From Cololabis saira (Eukaryota > Chordata > Actinopteri > Beloniformes > Belonidae): 64,000 nucleotides of DNA. Below the pieces are notes generated by a model that saw nothing but the letters and a program-made list of their open reading frames with translations, made no database searches and was not told the DNA's origin. Below, piece after piece: positions 18,874 through 29,800 of the stretch. The stretch lies in contig NC_084606.1 of assembly GCF_033807715.1 (NCBI RefSeq), positions 39,385,767-39,449,766 on the forward strand. The letters are read 5' to 3'. Position numbers and translations under genes: made by a program. Numbering within the stretch: position 1 is the stretch's first letter; the number at the start of each line of letters is the position of its first letter.

Positions 18874-19298
18874 TATACAGGACATAAAATAATTTCTGAA
18901 AAATGTCTCTTTTAATATGAGAGCAAAAATGTTTTAACAATTTTCCTTTAACAACCTGTTGGAGTAGTTGTATGATTAAATGTTGAATAATGATATAATA
19001 ATATGTTTTTAAGTTTTTATCCTGCTAAATAATTTAGAAATATATTTTGGTCATTTTAAAATACTACCGTATTTTGATGACCATACGGCGCACCGACCGA
19101 AAAGGCGCCGTCTACACACACACGCGTGCCGCACAACACACACACAAACACACACACACACAAGCATACAAGTGTGGGTATTTAAAAATAGAGCGGGAGC
19201 AAAACTTAGTTCGATTGTACTTTATTTAAGTTATGACATTAATCAGTTGTCAGGACTCAGCGTGTCAGGTTTCATCCAAGCCTGATCGCGCTGCGCCA
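18874..19298. other. AT-rich stretch with repeat scraps
   Basis: Nothing coding. TACCGTATTTTGATGACCAT then GGCGCACCG near 19065-19096 resembles the end of a common fish repeat (TACCGTATTTTCCGC). A broken (CA)n run lies at 19115-19163. Confidence 0.4.
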
Positions 19299-19430
19299 GG
19301 GAGAACTGATCAGCTGCGACCGGGAGAACTGATCAGCTGCGACCGGGAGAACTGATCAGCTGCGACCGGGAGAACTGATCAGCTGCGACCGGGAGAACTG
19401 ATCAGCTGCGACCGGGAGAACTGATCAGCG
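19299..19430. repeat. 23-bp tandem repeat, about 6 copies
   Basis: The unit is GGGAGAACTGATCAGCTGCG plus ACC, nearly identical between copies. Each contains the palindrome CTGATCAG overlapping CAGCTG. The low divergence suggests recent expansion. Confidence 0.95.
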
Positions 19431-19764
19431 CTGCGGCGAGCACCAGCCAGGCGGCTCTCTGGCCGCGCTGAGCAGCCGAGTTACTTTCCAATGCCGGCTT
19501 TTACGAAAGCTTGAACAACAGTCCAGTCCAGCAGACACGTCAGCCCACGCATCTACAATCCTACAACAGTAAACGTTGGCGGTCACGGAGTTCGCCGACG
19601 GTTCCTCCGGCCTTCGGCCCGCGTCTCCTTCTCGGCCTCGGCCCGAGACTCCCCGTCCGCTCCAGGTGTTCCGCCACGGAGCCGCCGCCGGGCAATCACG
19701 GGCAATTCACGCACCCCACTTCCCCCTTTAACTTCTCATGGTGGTCCCAACTACATCCGCCTTA
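19431..19764. other. GC-rich stretch, no gene recognised
   Basis: CpG-rich DNA with GGCCTTCGGCCC and CTCGGCCTCGGCCCGAG self-complementary pieces. No reading frame with motifs. It may be the interior of a larger DNA transposon that also holds the 23-bp repeat. Confidence 0.35.
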
Positions 19765-19882
19765 AGCCTGATTTATGGTTCTGCGTTAAAATCGACCAGT
19801 GCCTACACCATACGACGTGCGTCGCCGCGTAACCTACGCCGTAGGCTCTGTGTCGGTGTAACGCGGAACCATAAATCAGCCT
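19765..19882. mobile_element. Short palindromic Harbinger-like MITE, copy 4
   Basis: Perfect TTA duplication at 19762-19764 and 19883-19885. The ends AGCCTGATTTATGGTTCTGC and CGGAACCATAAATCAGCCT are inverted. Confidence 0.85.
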
Positions 19883-20429
19883 TTAGCAATAATACAATGG
19901 GCACATTGCGTCATTGGGTGCGCAGCACATTTAAAAAAAAAACTTATCGTTTAACGTTTATATGTGCCTAATGGTTGCACTAATATGGAAAGTGGGTTTA
20001 TGGGTCAATGACGAATAAGGATTTTCAACAGGTCAATTTTAAAATAATAAAAAAAAGAATATCTATTGCAGTAGTTCAAACATTAAGAATGTTGTGTACA
20101 CATAAATTCATATAAAAATTTTTTTTTTTTACAAGTTTTCAGTATTATACAAAAATGTTTTTTTTTTAATGGTCGCGCCACATGATATTTCATAAAATGG
20201 ACATCAGTCAAACTTTGTTTGTATATTATGATGGAAATATAAATACAAATGTGTTGCAATCTTACAGACATTTCAGAAATCATGCCAGATAGGGCAGAAG
20301 ATTGATTTAAATACATTTAGAGTGATTTCAAGTCTTGGTCGGACGGTCGCACCACATGACATTTTGACACTTAAAACAACAACAAAATCCCAAATAACTA
20401 TTATGACGATTGCTACTCAAAAGTCCTTC
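19883..20429. other. AT-rich stretch, no gene
   Basis: Two related motifs, GGTCGCGCCACATGATATTT at about 20172 and GGTCGCACCACATGACATTT at about 20345, occur in direct orientation and suggest remnants of one repeat. Nothing coding is seen. Confidence 0.4.
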
Positions 20430-20965
20430 AGGGATGGCTTTACCGAGACATAGAAGTTTGGACGCGTGAACTCAAATACACATGACTGTTTATTCCAGTA
20501 TAAACATGATCCAAGGAAAGTGTGCATGGCTACACGGTCACAAACTGTGTGCTCATCCCAGTCTCAATCACCTGCAATCAGTTACACCTGCACCCATGAG
20601 CGCACCTAAATCACCTCTTGCACCCATACACCACCTAGCGTTCAATATGTGACAACAACGAAATAAACAACAAACTATTAATGATCAAACATATATAATG
20701 GCTGCAACACACCGGCTCCTAATTGTTCAATGGCTAGACATAACAATTCCAATCAAACAAGCAAACCATTATACAGCAATACGGACAATATTGTTCATGT
20801 TTATTAAGTTTATAGTCCATGTTATACGAATTCTGCTCCGAGCTCATTATGAAGCCTCCTTAAAGTTCATTTAGGGTAAGCCATCAAAACAGTTCTGGGG
20901 TCAGAGGTCACTAGTACTTGACCAACCGTTGGGACCTCGCATTTAAAGCAGTCCAAGAAATACTC

Positions 20966-21860
20966 TTACGGTGCTGCTTGCAAAAGACACAGTTTTGTGA
21001 TCGGCCTTTCCAGCACATTAGTCTTTGTCTTGACACGTGCAGACCGTACATGTCCTTGTTGGTCTGCAAAGGTGACCTGAACTCTGCCCAGCAGCCAAGA
21101 ACTGCGGGGAGCGGTAGAGTCAGCTATCAAAACGATGTCTCCTGGAACAAGATTTCTCCTTTCTTTGTTCCACTTGTGACGCTCTTGTAGCAAAGGCAAA
21201 TACTCTCGTATCCATCTTTTCCAAAAAAGGTCCAAGATGTACTGCACTTGTTTCCAGCGTCTCCTGACATAACAGTTTGAGCTTTCAAAAAGTCCTGGTG
21301 GCAACACTGGTTTGCCTTTCATAGTCAATAGATGACTGGGAGTAAGAGCTTCTAGGTCAATGGGATCATCAGATAACTTTGTAATGGGACGGTCGTTAAG
21401 GATGGCCTCCACTTCACACAGAACGGTGTGGAAACCTTCGTCATCCAATGTCTGCTGCTGCAGAACTGAGGTGAGTATCTTTCTGATCATTCTGATGATC
21501 CTTTCCCACACTCCTCCGTGGTGAGATGCCGCTGGTGGATTGAAGCTCCATTTGATTCCATCATGTAGCAAGGCTTTCTGGATTTTACTGTGGTTCAAAG
21601 CAGCATGAGCCTCTCTCAACTCTCGCTCTGCTCCAATGAAATTTGTTCCATTGTCGGATCTCAGGTGTGAAACTTGACCCCGTCTACACACAAATCTACG
21701 TATTGCATTGATGCACGAATCTGTGTCCAATGAGTAGACACTTTCCAAATGAACAGCCCTGCTTAACATGCATGTAAAGACGACACCATAACGTTTCACC
21801 AAGCTGCGTCCTCGCTTCACCTCAACAGGTCCAAAATAATCCACTCCAACATGGAGGAAG
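20966..21860 (-). pseudogene. BEL/Pao integrase core and C-terminal domain
   Basis: The catalytic triad is present: VGVDYFGPV (D), LRSDNGTNF (D) and HHGGVWERIIR (E). A DUF5641-like C-terminal region follows with LTPSHLLTMKG, RRRWKQVQYILDLFWKRW and VPGDIVLIAD. It ends at 20966. This part is open and well preserved, but it cannot be expressed in frame with the upstream pieces. Confidence 0.85.
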
Positions 21861-22727
21861 GTCAGGAGAAACTCTTTCCTTGGGCAAATCTGCCATTTTT
21901 TGCTCAACCAGTTTTCCTCGTTGCCGCTTGCAGACTCCACATTTTGAGATTACCTTTCTTACTGCAGCGTTAGCCTTTGTAGTCCAATAATTTCTACGCA
22001 ATGCAGAGAGAATGTGGTTTCTGCCAGCATGACCCAGCTGATCATGGATGTGTTTCAAGATCAATGAAGACACATGCTGGTCCTTGTGGAGAATGACTGG
22101 ATGTTTGGTGCTTTCAGGCATTGCTGTTTTACTCAATCGTCCTCCAACTCTGAGCAACCCATCCTGCAGAATAGAATCCAACTTGTAAATAGTGCTCTCT
22201 CTTTTCACTCCAGACCTGCCAGATGTCAATGCTTCAATTTCACTGTGAAACTTTTCCTGCTGACTGAAACGAATGATGGTTGTTTCTGCTGCATTAAGAT
22301 CATCAACAGACAAGTTCTGTCCACCCAGTGTACTTTTCAGCTGTTGCATTTCATGCTCCACATCAGCTGGAGTATCTCCATTTTTCAGCAAAAGCTTCCT
22401 TTTCTGACTCAACTCCAGTAGAGTCCTCCTCAGCTTCACGAACCATGCAACTGAAACTTTTAGCTTCTTCCAATCTGAAAAATAGGTCATCAACTGATGA
22501 GTGGGATTTGCAATGTCTTTCACCACAACAGCATTCACCATGAGATCCCTCTTTACCTCTGGATCACCTTCAGCAATGTCAGAATCCAATATGTTAATTG
22601 GCCAGTTGTCCTCTGCTTTTCTGAGAAATTCTGGTCCTTCAATCCATCTGTTTGGATTCAGCAGTTGTTCCGCCCTCAGTCCTCTTGAGGCATCATCTGC
22701 TGGATTTTGTGCAGGACATACCTCCAC
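21850..22727 (-). pseudogene. BEL/Pao integrase, N-terminal zinc region
   Basis: It begins QNPADDASRG, the usual bridge after RNase H. The H2C2 zinc module is at HIHDQLGHAGRNHIL ... KVISKCGVCKRQRG. The text then shifts frame near 21850: this frame ends in PPCWSGLFWTC while the next frame carries VGVDYFGPVEV. The zinc module binds element ends before integration. Confidence 0.8.
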
Positions 22728-23098
22728 TGTGAGACATCTGATGATTCTCTGATGGTAGATATTCTATTGGCAACAAAGATGTGAAATCGTTTGTCCTCAT
22801 TTCTGATGTACTTGAGGACTGAGGTGCTGTCTGTCCAAAATACAGACTTCTCCAGTTTCAGTTGCAGCTCAGCTTGAAGCATCTTATCAATCCGGACTGC
22901 AAGAACAGCAGCTGTGAGCTCCATGCGGGGTATTGTCATCTGCTTCAAAGGCGCCACTCTAGCCTTGCCAAGCACAAAAGCGACATGAATACTCCCTCCA
23001 TTTTGCATCCTGATGTAACTGACAGTACCATAGCCCCCCTGGCTGGCATCAGCAAAGTGATGTAGCTGAACACTTGTGGGCTGTCCAAAGTTCTTTTG
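22720..23098 (-). pseudogene. BEL/Pao RNase H domain
   Basis: In the same frame as the RT remnant after its stop: HHFADASQGGYGTVSYI (first Asp), then IPRMELTAAVLA (Glu) and VFWTDSTSVLKYI (Asp), the Pao-type RNase H residues that cut RNA in RNA-DNA hybrids. The frame slips near 22725: DVSQWRYV is followed by CPAQNPADDASRG in another frame. Confidence 0.8.
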
Positions 23099-23530
23099 TT
23101 AAAAGCATCGACTGACCTTAAAGTCTGTCACTCTTTCAAGGTCAGCCAACCACTTTCTCCACTGGAGTTGGAAAGCTTGAGGTACAAGACCATGGAAGGT
23201 TTGATCCCTCAGAAAACTCTTTTTCAGCCCACGGATGCGTTGTTCAGCAACACTGAGATTATTTGGAAGCACAATAGCATCAGTCCTAAATGGAAGCTTC
23301 ATCTGTAGTGCTGATCCTGCAGCTGGACTGAGCTAGCAACAATATCCATAAACCTCTTTTCTTCTCTGGACATTTCTTCTTGCTCATCTGAGGTTTTCTC
23401 GTTAAAATCGTGATTGTACTGAGTGATAAGCAACTCTTCCAATCTGTCAACAGCAATCCTGTGCACAGATGCTGCAGGGCAACCACTCTGCTCTCCACTA
23501 CTTCCTTGAAGAGGTCCATTAATTAACCCA
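23099..23530 (-). pseudogene. BEL/Pao RT remnant with internal deletion
   Basis: The first part (to about 23300) reads EEMSREEKRFMDIVASS, the connector before RT. After a frameshift come LPFRTDAIVLPNNLSVAEQR and IRGLKKSFLRDQTFH, the RT entry. Directly afterwards, at about 23185, the sequence jumps to QWRKWLADLERVTDFKVSR, which normally lies after the RT, close to RNase H. The palm motifs including the catalytic Asp pair are absent. A TAA at 23099-23101 closes the frame. The size of the loss is probably several hundred codons, judged from family organisation. Confidence 0.75.
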
Positions 23531-25105
23531 TCCCAACAGGGTTTTAATGGCATACGGACCTTCTCCGACACTATTAATGACTTCCCGGGGTTCCATTAAC
23601 CTGGAAGCATTAGTGCCAATAAGCAAGTCCACTTCAGCTTTGATGTGGGGAACATGTATGCCATTCAAATATGGCCACCTTGCCAACTGTTCATCTGAGA
23701 TAATATTACATGTGGACACAGGCATTTTCTTCTGAGTTAGGACTTCTGGAAGGTAATGAAATTGTTTGTCACAATAACCAGCAATCTCCAATCCTTGAAG
23801 AATAAAGCTTGGTACTCTCTGGTCTGAAGCCATTGTACGCAATTGAACTGTAGTTCTCCTTCCATTCGTCTTCAACTTCCTCATCAAGCTTTCGGAGCAA
23901 AAGGTTAATGTGCTTTCTGGATCCAAAAACGCATATGTGTGAATGATTTTATCACCTTTAGAAGCCTTTACTTGCACTGGGAGGATACTAAGAATGCCAT
24001 CACTGCTACCGGCTCCTGTATGTCCACAAGTAGAGACCAGAGTATTGTCCACCAGATTTTCCTGTAATGCGTCTGCATCTGTTTGCTTTTCTTTCTTGCT
24101 GATGTGAAGAACACTAGGATGCTTTTGGCTGCAAACTTTGCAAGTCATGCGCCTCTTGCAATCTTTGCTCATATGCCCACTGCATAAGCAACCGAAGCAG
24201 ATGCCTTTCTCCTTAAGAAAGCTAATCTTTTCCCTATGTGTCTTCTTCTCCAACAGGGGGCATTGTTCAAATCCATGATCACAAAAGCAACACAGACACA
24301 ATTTTGATTTTGTAGACTGACCACTTTGTCTCTTGGCTTTGGTGTTCACTGCCAGATCTTGAGCTGTTCTCTGATCAGCTGTTACAACAGTTGTGGCAAA
24401 ACTGTTTCCCCTGATCTTTGTCCTTGCCTGTAGTTTGTTCTTGTCCCCAATATGGCTTGATTTTACATAGTTGCTGTCTTGCAAATCTCCAAAGATGGGG
24501 TCAGATGCAATTTTTACTTGTCTTTCAATGAAGTTTACAATGTCCAGAAAGCAAGCTCTACGCTGATTGCGCTCCAATAATTCACTTGCTCTTGTTCGCC
24601 ATTTTTCCTTCAACTTGTAAGGAAGCTTTTGGATTACAGCTCGCATGTTTGATGGCATATCAAGCTCCTTGATGTATTCCAACTCTTCCATTGCGTTGCA
24701 GCACTCACACAGACAGAGTGAATAAGCTTGCAGACCTTTTACATCTTCAGCCTTTACTGAAGGCCATCCAAGCACCTTTTCCACATATGTAGCAGTGATC
24801 TTCAACTCGTTTCCAAAGTGCTCCTGCAGCAACTCCATTGCTCTTGTATAGCCTTTGTCAGGAGCCATATGTTGACAGCTTTGTACAAGTTGTTGTGGCT
24901 GTCCTCTCGTGTACTGCTGAAGGAAGTACAGGCAATCTCCCTTGCTGTTGGTCTTTTCTCCCACACAATGCTGAAAGGCTCTGATGAATGCTTTGTAGGA
25001 AAGAGGATCTCCATCAAAAACTGGAATTTCTCTTAATGGCAGGGAATTTGAAGTTTGCTGCTGCACCAGAAGCTCCGTTATGTGGTTTTGTTTGTGTAAT
25101 AGACC
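23519..25105 (-). pseudogene. BEL/Pao gag and protease
   Basis: About 528 residues are open. The gag core (DUF1759-like) starts near LPLREIPVFDGDPLSYKAF and includes LQEHFG and LPYKLKEKWR. A zinc knuckle CFGCLCSGHMSKDC (CX2CX4HX4C) follows near residue 310, then CKVCSQKHPSVLH. The protease shows AFLDPESTLTFCSE where BEL proteases usually have FLD.GS, so a conserved Gly appears replaced by Glu. The frame ends at TLLGWVN and a stop at 23519-23521, while the adjacent frame carries on, so a 1-base shift occurred near 23523. The natural start is lost: the open frame runs into the hAT terminus at 25106. Confidence 0.85.
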
Positions 25106-27590
25106 AGGGGTAGGCAATTATGTTTTGCCTGGGGCCAATATCTGAACAGGACATTTTATGGGGGCCAGACCTCCAAATTTATTATCGGCGGCCTTTTGTA
25201 ACATCAATTTTAGGGTGTTAAAAAGGACCCCCAAAATAAATTTGCGGGTCCTTTTTAACATCAATTGTAGGTTGTTAAAAAAGGTCCTTTTTTAACATCA
25301 ATTTTAGAGGAATATCTCACATTAGGACTGTTTTAAACCATGCCAGCTGCTCCCCCTGCACTGTCTGTCGGCCTCCTATGGGGGGCGCTATAATTTTTGC
25401 AGTAGTCTAGTCTGCTTGATTAAAGAACACGTTTCACCTGCAGTGCTGCTAACAACAAACATCAGATAAAAAACAATGGCGTTGTCAAAGAGTCTGAAGA
25501 GGAAAGTTGACAGTGAAAACAGAACGTTTAAAGAGGATTGGACAGAAGAGTATGTTTTCATCTTACCTGCTTTCACTAATGCAAATCCCATGTGTCTCAT
25601 CTGCAACAGAACTGTGTCTGTTTGCAAAGAATTTAATATCAGAAGGCACCATAATGCGGAGCACCCCACCTTTAAAGATAAGTTCCCACCCAAATCAGAA
25701 GCACGAAAGAAAGAAATTGAAAGACTGAAAGCAGCAGCGCGACCCTGGTGCGAGGCTTCACATCACAACAGAAAGTAACAAGTGCATCTCTAAAGGCGTC
25801 GTGGGTTCTCGCAAAGCATAATAAGCCATTCACAGACGCAGAGGTTTTTAAGGAGATGATGGTGACAGTTTTGGAGGAACTGGCCTCCCACAAGTCTACT
25901 GATAGTATCATTGCGTCAGTCAAACAGATGCCCCTCTCTGCAAGGTCCGCTACCCGCCGCATAGATGTGCTGTCGGACGTGTGCAGGGCGTAATTATGCA
26001 CGGCCTCGGTCAGGCAAATGAGTTTTCCATGGCCCTTGATGAGAGCACTGACGACACAGATGTAGCGCAGTTGTGCGTTTATGTTTATGTGCGATATTTT
26101 GATGGAAAAGATTTCAAGGAAGAGCTGCTGTCTCTCATCCCATTAGAAGGGCAGACCACTGCAGACGTGATATTTAGAAAACTGGAAGAGTTGTTTAAGT
26201 TGCATTCTTTGCCATTTGAGAAAGTTAACCTAGTCGTGACAGACGGGGCTCCCGCTATGGTTGGGAAGAACAGGGGTCTAGTTAGCAGGCTGAGAGAACA
26301 CGCCCCTCAAATGAACGGCCTGCACCGTCTCATTCACCAAAGTGTTCTGTGCGCCGAGCTCAGTGGCGAGCTGAAGAGCGTTATGGATAAAATGATGAAA
26401 ATAATTAATTTCATCAGGGCTACGTCAAGCACCCAGCACCGACTTTTCCGACAACTTGTGTCTGAGTCAGAAGATGCTGCTCATAATGATCTGCTGCTTC
26501 ACAATGATGTGCGCTGGTTGAGCAAAGGAAAAGCCTTGCAGCGTTTCTGTGAATTAATAGGAGAGGTAAAGGCGTTCCTTTCATAAAGCAGCAGCTGACC
26601 ACCTTGCCCTGCTCGGAGACGCACAGTTCATGTCCAATGTCGCATTCTTATGTGATATATTTGGCCACCTAAACGAGCTTAATCTCAGCCTGCAGGGGAG
26701 AGAGAAACGTATCGTGGACATGGTTGAAAAGCTCCAGGCATTCACAACAAAGCTGGAAACCTATGAGACAGACATATGCACGGGCAGGCTCCTACATTTC
26801 AGTGCCCTAAAAAAACATGGATCGGGAAATGTGACACAGCTGATGACTGACTTCATCAAACAACTACGAGAGAACTTTACTGCTAGGTTTGATGACTACT
26901 TTATCCCAAAAGAACTCATTGACTTTGTACGTGACCCTCTCACAGTCAAACCCGGTGCAGACTTCTCCTCCCAAGCAAAAAAAATGATCCCCTCGTTAGA
27001 CGAGGCTGCACTTGAAATGGAGTTGATAGACTTCCAATCAACCTCCCTCGTCAGGGATGCATTTAGAAGTGCCGAGTCCACAACTGCTTTTTGGGTAGGA
27101 TGCTCAGAAGAGTACAGAAACATAAAGAAGCTCGCATTTTATGTGCTCACAATGTTTCCATCTACCTATGTGTGCGAGTCTGCCTTTTCATCTATGAATG
27201 CAATAAAGACGCACGAAAGGAATCGTTTGACACACACAAACCTGGAGAACTGCCTGCGGATTAAACTGACGTCCATAACACCAGATATCAAAAGGATAGT
27301 GACCGAGGGGAAATCATTTTTCACACTAAGTAAGTAGCCTGCCAACAAAGCATGTTATTGTATTTTTAATTGAGTTAATACATGGCGCATTGTAATTAAT
27401 TTCATATATTTAATGTAGCGTGCCTGCTCTGTCTTTCAGGAGCTTCTGAGATCAAGCACTTCATGATCAAGCTGAAGATTTTATTTTTGAAACTTCCACT
27501 TTGAAGTGGAAACTTTTTTTTAATCCGATTTTGGTTTAATTTAACCCCCCCCCCCCAGAGATCTCTGGCGACCCCAGGTTGGGAGACACT
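25106..27590 (+). mobile_element. hAT (Charlie/GTF2IRD2-like) DNA transposon
   Basis: The left terminus is CAGGGGTAGGCAATTATG, and the right region ends GGTTGGGAGACACTG. Both are hAT-like but not good inverses of each other, so one end may belong to a different copy. The left flank TAATAGAC and right flank TGCTAGAG agree at only 5 of 8 positions. The interior encodes a frameshifted transposase at 25476-27337. It interrupts or borders the BEL gag region. Confidence 0.75.
25476..27337 (+). pseudogene. hAT transposase, three frameshifts
   Basis: The N-terminus is MALSKSLKRKVDSENRTFKE with a BED-type finger, CLICNRTVSVCKEFNIRRHH (C-X2-C and paired His), as in domesticated GTF2IRD2/SCAND3-type hAT relatives. 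The catalytic region has ALDESTDDTD and VTDGAPAMVGKNRG. The C-terminal dimerisation region is intact: TMFPSTYVCESAFSSMN ... LENCLRIKL. The frame changes near 25750, near 25990 and near 26580, so the pieces are 25476-25778, 25748-25993, 25981-26586 and 26630-27337 (the last piece continues upstream from about 26580). Because the residues stay conserved between the breaks, inactivation looks fairly recent. Confidence 0.85.
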
Positions 27591-28268
27591 GTGCTAGAGG
27601 TGTTCACACCAGCAAAGACCCGGAACAAACATTCCCTCTGATATTTCATGTTCAACCCCTCCCCCTCACGAGGACGGTGTGTTAACTGCTCCATCCAGCA
27701 GCATCATCACCACCAGGAAACCCTTTCAAGGACATCAAGCCACCTTTCCGTGTCTTCGTCCTCCCATCTGTGAGTTAAAAATAATGTGTTTCCATCTCTG
27801 CAGAGATATAAGGACATTTCAGCTCACACAGCATCCACCGCGAGTGAAGAGCTGACCTCAGCTCAGGGCAAGAGCAGTGGGAGACAGAGCTGCACCTGAA
27901 TAAAACATTGCTAAAGCAGATTTGTACTTTATTCCTAAGGCCCAATTAATCACATTTGGTTTGTCGTCTGCGGGACGCGCACGCAGTACTCGAGTTGTGA
28001 AAAAAATCACGGGGGATGGTGGATTTGATCATATGGGGACAGATGATTTGTGCTGATTACAAATAATATAATATATTACAAATAATAGCAGTGACCAAAA
28101 CAGCTGCAGAAATACTGCAGGAATGACATAGCAGCAGTTAAATGCAGCCTTCTGTAAGCTTTAAATATCCACTGGGCTTACATCAAATACATCAAAACAC
28201 AACAATAAAAAACACTTTTCTGAACTTATCAATATGACTCTGTCCTTCACAGGATAAGTAACATGGAT
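27591..28268. other. Stretch with no recognisable gene
   Basis: Mixed-composition DNA with no long frame, no tandem repeat and no recognised element end. Confidence 0.5.
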
Positions 28269-28590
28269 CACTGCAAAAACTCACAATCTTAACAAGAATA
28301 TTTGTCTTATTTCTAGTTAAAATGTCTCATTTTAGTAAAAAAAATCTCATTACACTTAAAACAAGACTCATCACTGGAAAAAACGACAATTTTCACCTGT
28401 TTCAAGTAGATTTTCACTTGAAATAAGTAGAAAAATCTGCCAGTGGAACAAGATTTTTTTTGCTTGTAATAAGAAGATAAATCTTGTCCCACTGGCAGAT
28501 TTTTCTACTTATTTCAAGTGAAAATTTACTTGAACGGGTGAAAATTGTCAAATAAGTTATTTTTCTGGTGTTATTTTTCTGGTGATGACT
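28269..28590. mobile_element. CACTA-like (EnSpm) foldback element, right end lost
   Basis: It starts CACTGCAAAAACTCACAATC, a terminus typical of fish EnSpm/CACTA non-autonomous elements. The centre is a long hairpin: TTTTCACTTGAAATAAGTAG...CTGCCAGTGG (about 28410-28446) pairs with CCACTGGCAG...CTACTTATTTCAAGTGAAAA (about 28489-28526). The expected terminus TTTTTGCAGTG is not present on the right. Confidence 0.65.
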
Positions 28591-28670
28591 CTAAATGTTG
28601 AAATAGCAGTAAAACCACATTCATTGATGAAATGACATAAGGGATGGAAAGGAGGGATGGCAGTTTTACA

Positions 28671-29041
28671 GGGGGGATGATTTGGACCGTTTTTATTTCA
28701 GGGGGGATGATTTGGACCGTTTTTATTTCAGGGGGGGATGATTTGGACCGTTTTTATTTCAGGGGAGATGATTTGGACCGTTTTTATTTCAGGGGGGGAT
28801 GATTTGGACCGTTTTTATTTCAGGGGGGGATGATTTGGACCGTTTTTATTTCAGGGGGGATGATTTGGACCGTTTTTATTTCAGGGGGGATGATTTGGAC
28901 CGTTTTTATTTCAGGGGGGGTGATTTGGACCGTTTTTATTTCAGGGGGGATGATTTGGACCGTTTTTATTTCAGGGGGGATGATTTGGACCGTTTTTATT
29001 TCAGGGGGGATGATTTGGACCGTTTTTATTTCAGGGGGGGG
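28671..29041. repeat. 30/31-bp minisatellite, 12 copies
   Basis: The unit is GATGATTTGGACCGTTTTTA plus TTTCA and a run of five to seven G. Length differs only in the G run, giving 30- or 31-base periods; one unit has TGATTTGG without the leading GA. Open frames through it (repeated WTVFISGG) are artefacts. Confidence 0.95.
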
Positions 29042-29699
29042 ATGCCATCCCCGCTCATCCCCCCTCAACTCCAGTACTGTGCGCACGTAATGCGAGACGC
29101 TGGCTAATGACATAAATGAATTCACTAAATGCGACAGATTGAAGTGGAAAAAACAGCAAATGTGACTGTGAAGTGAACAGGAGAGCCAGGAAATAACGGC
29201 ATCATTCAGAAGGGAAAGATGCAAATCTGTGAGTTCAGTCACTCTGGCCAGCTGAACAGCTTTGGATTTCCCCGGTACCGGCATGACAAGGCACAGTGAG
29301 CTGGGTGGATGCGGCTGCTTCCAGCTGAGCCTCACATCTGGCTGCTAACCACTCCGGCCAGACGGCCAATGAGCTGCCATCCCCCTGATATTCAACAGTG
29401 CCCTCGGATGCCAAAGTAAACACAGATTAACGGGAACTAAACAGACAGCTGTGGATGCAATTTAGGCCTTGATACAAATCATAAAATAGTTATCCTCGCT
29501 GGAAAGGCAAGAGAAAGGCCAGAAGCAACGTATGGCATTCATCAAAGGAAGGAAACATATTCTTTGCATCCCATCCGTTATGTAAGGATGCTTGGTCCTG
29601 TTCCGGGCCGGATCCTAACCCTAACTCTGGGAGAAGGAAAGCCTGCACGAGTGTCCAGTCCACCATGGGGGCACAGAGGCTAATAAACATGCACAACAC
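29042..29699. other. Stretch with no recognisable gene
   Basis: No tandem repeats and no element ends. Minus-strand frames at 29235-29423 and 29490-29699 are short and have no motif. Confidence 0.5.
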
Positions 29700-29800
29700 T
29701 AGAGATGCACCAATCAGGGTTTTGAGGGACGATCACGGATCACCAAAATCAGTATCTGCCCATCCTGATCCTGATGTGAAATCCATCTCAAACCAGTTTA
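29700..29800. mobile_element. hAT terminus fragment
   Basis: TAGAGATGCACCAATCAGG, followed by GATCACGGATCACC and GATCCTGATCC repeats, resembles the ends of hAT elements that begin TAGAGATGCACCGATC. No partner end was found. The DNA from 29800 to 30208 shows nothing. Confidence 0.5.

Larger units (their letters stand above)
20430..25105 (-). mobile_element. BEL/Pao LTR retrotransposon, defective
   Basis: On the minus strand the order is gag with zinc knuckle, aspartic protease, remnant of reverse transcriptase, RNase H, integrase and a C-terminal DUF5641-like region, which is the BEL/Pao order. The RT core is deleted and there are several frameshifts and a stop. The upstream end is cut at about 25105 by a hAT terminus, so no 5' LTR is present. 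The probable 3' LTR lies between about 20430 and 20870 (an AATAAA signal on the minus strand at about 20487-20495), but I could not fix its ends. Confidence 0.85.

Noticed and set aside
28799..29335. Open frames with repeated WTVFISGG or IPPEIKTVQI
   Set aside because: Translation of the 30-bp minisatellite; both strands are open by chance.
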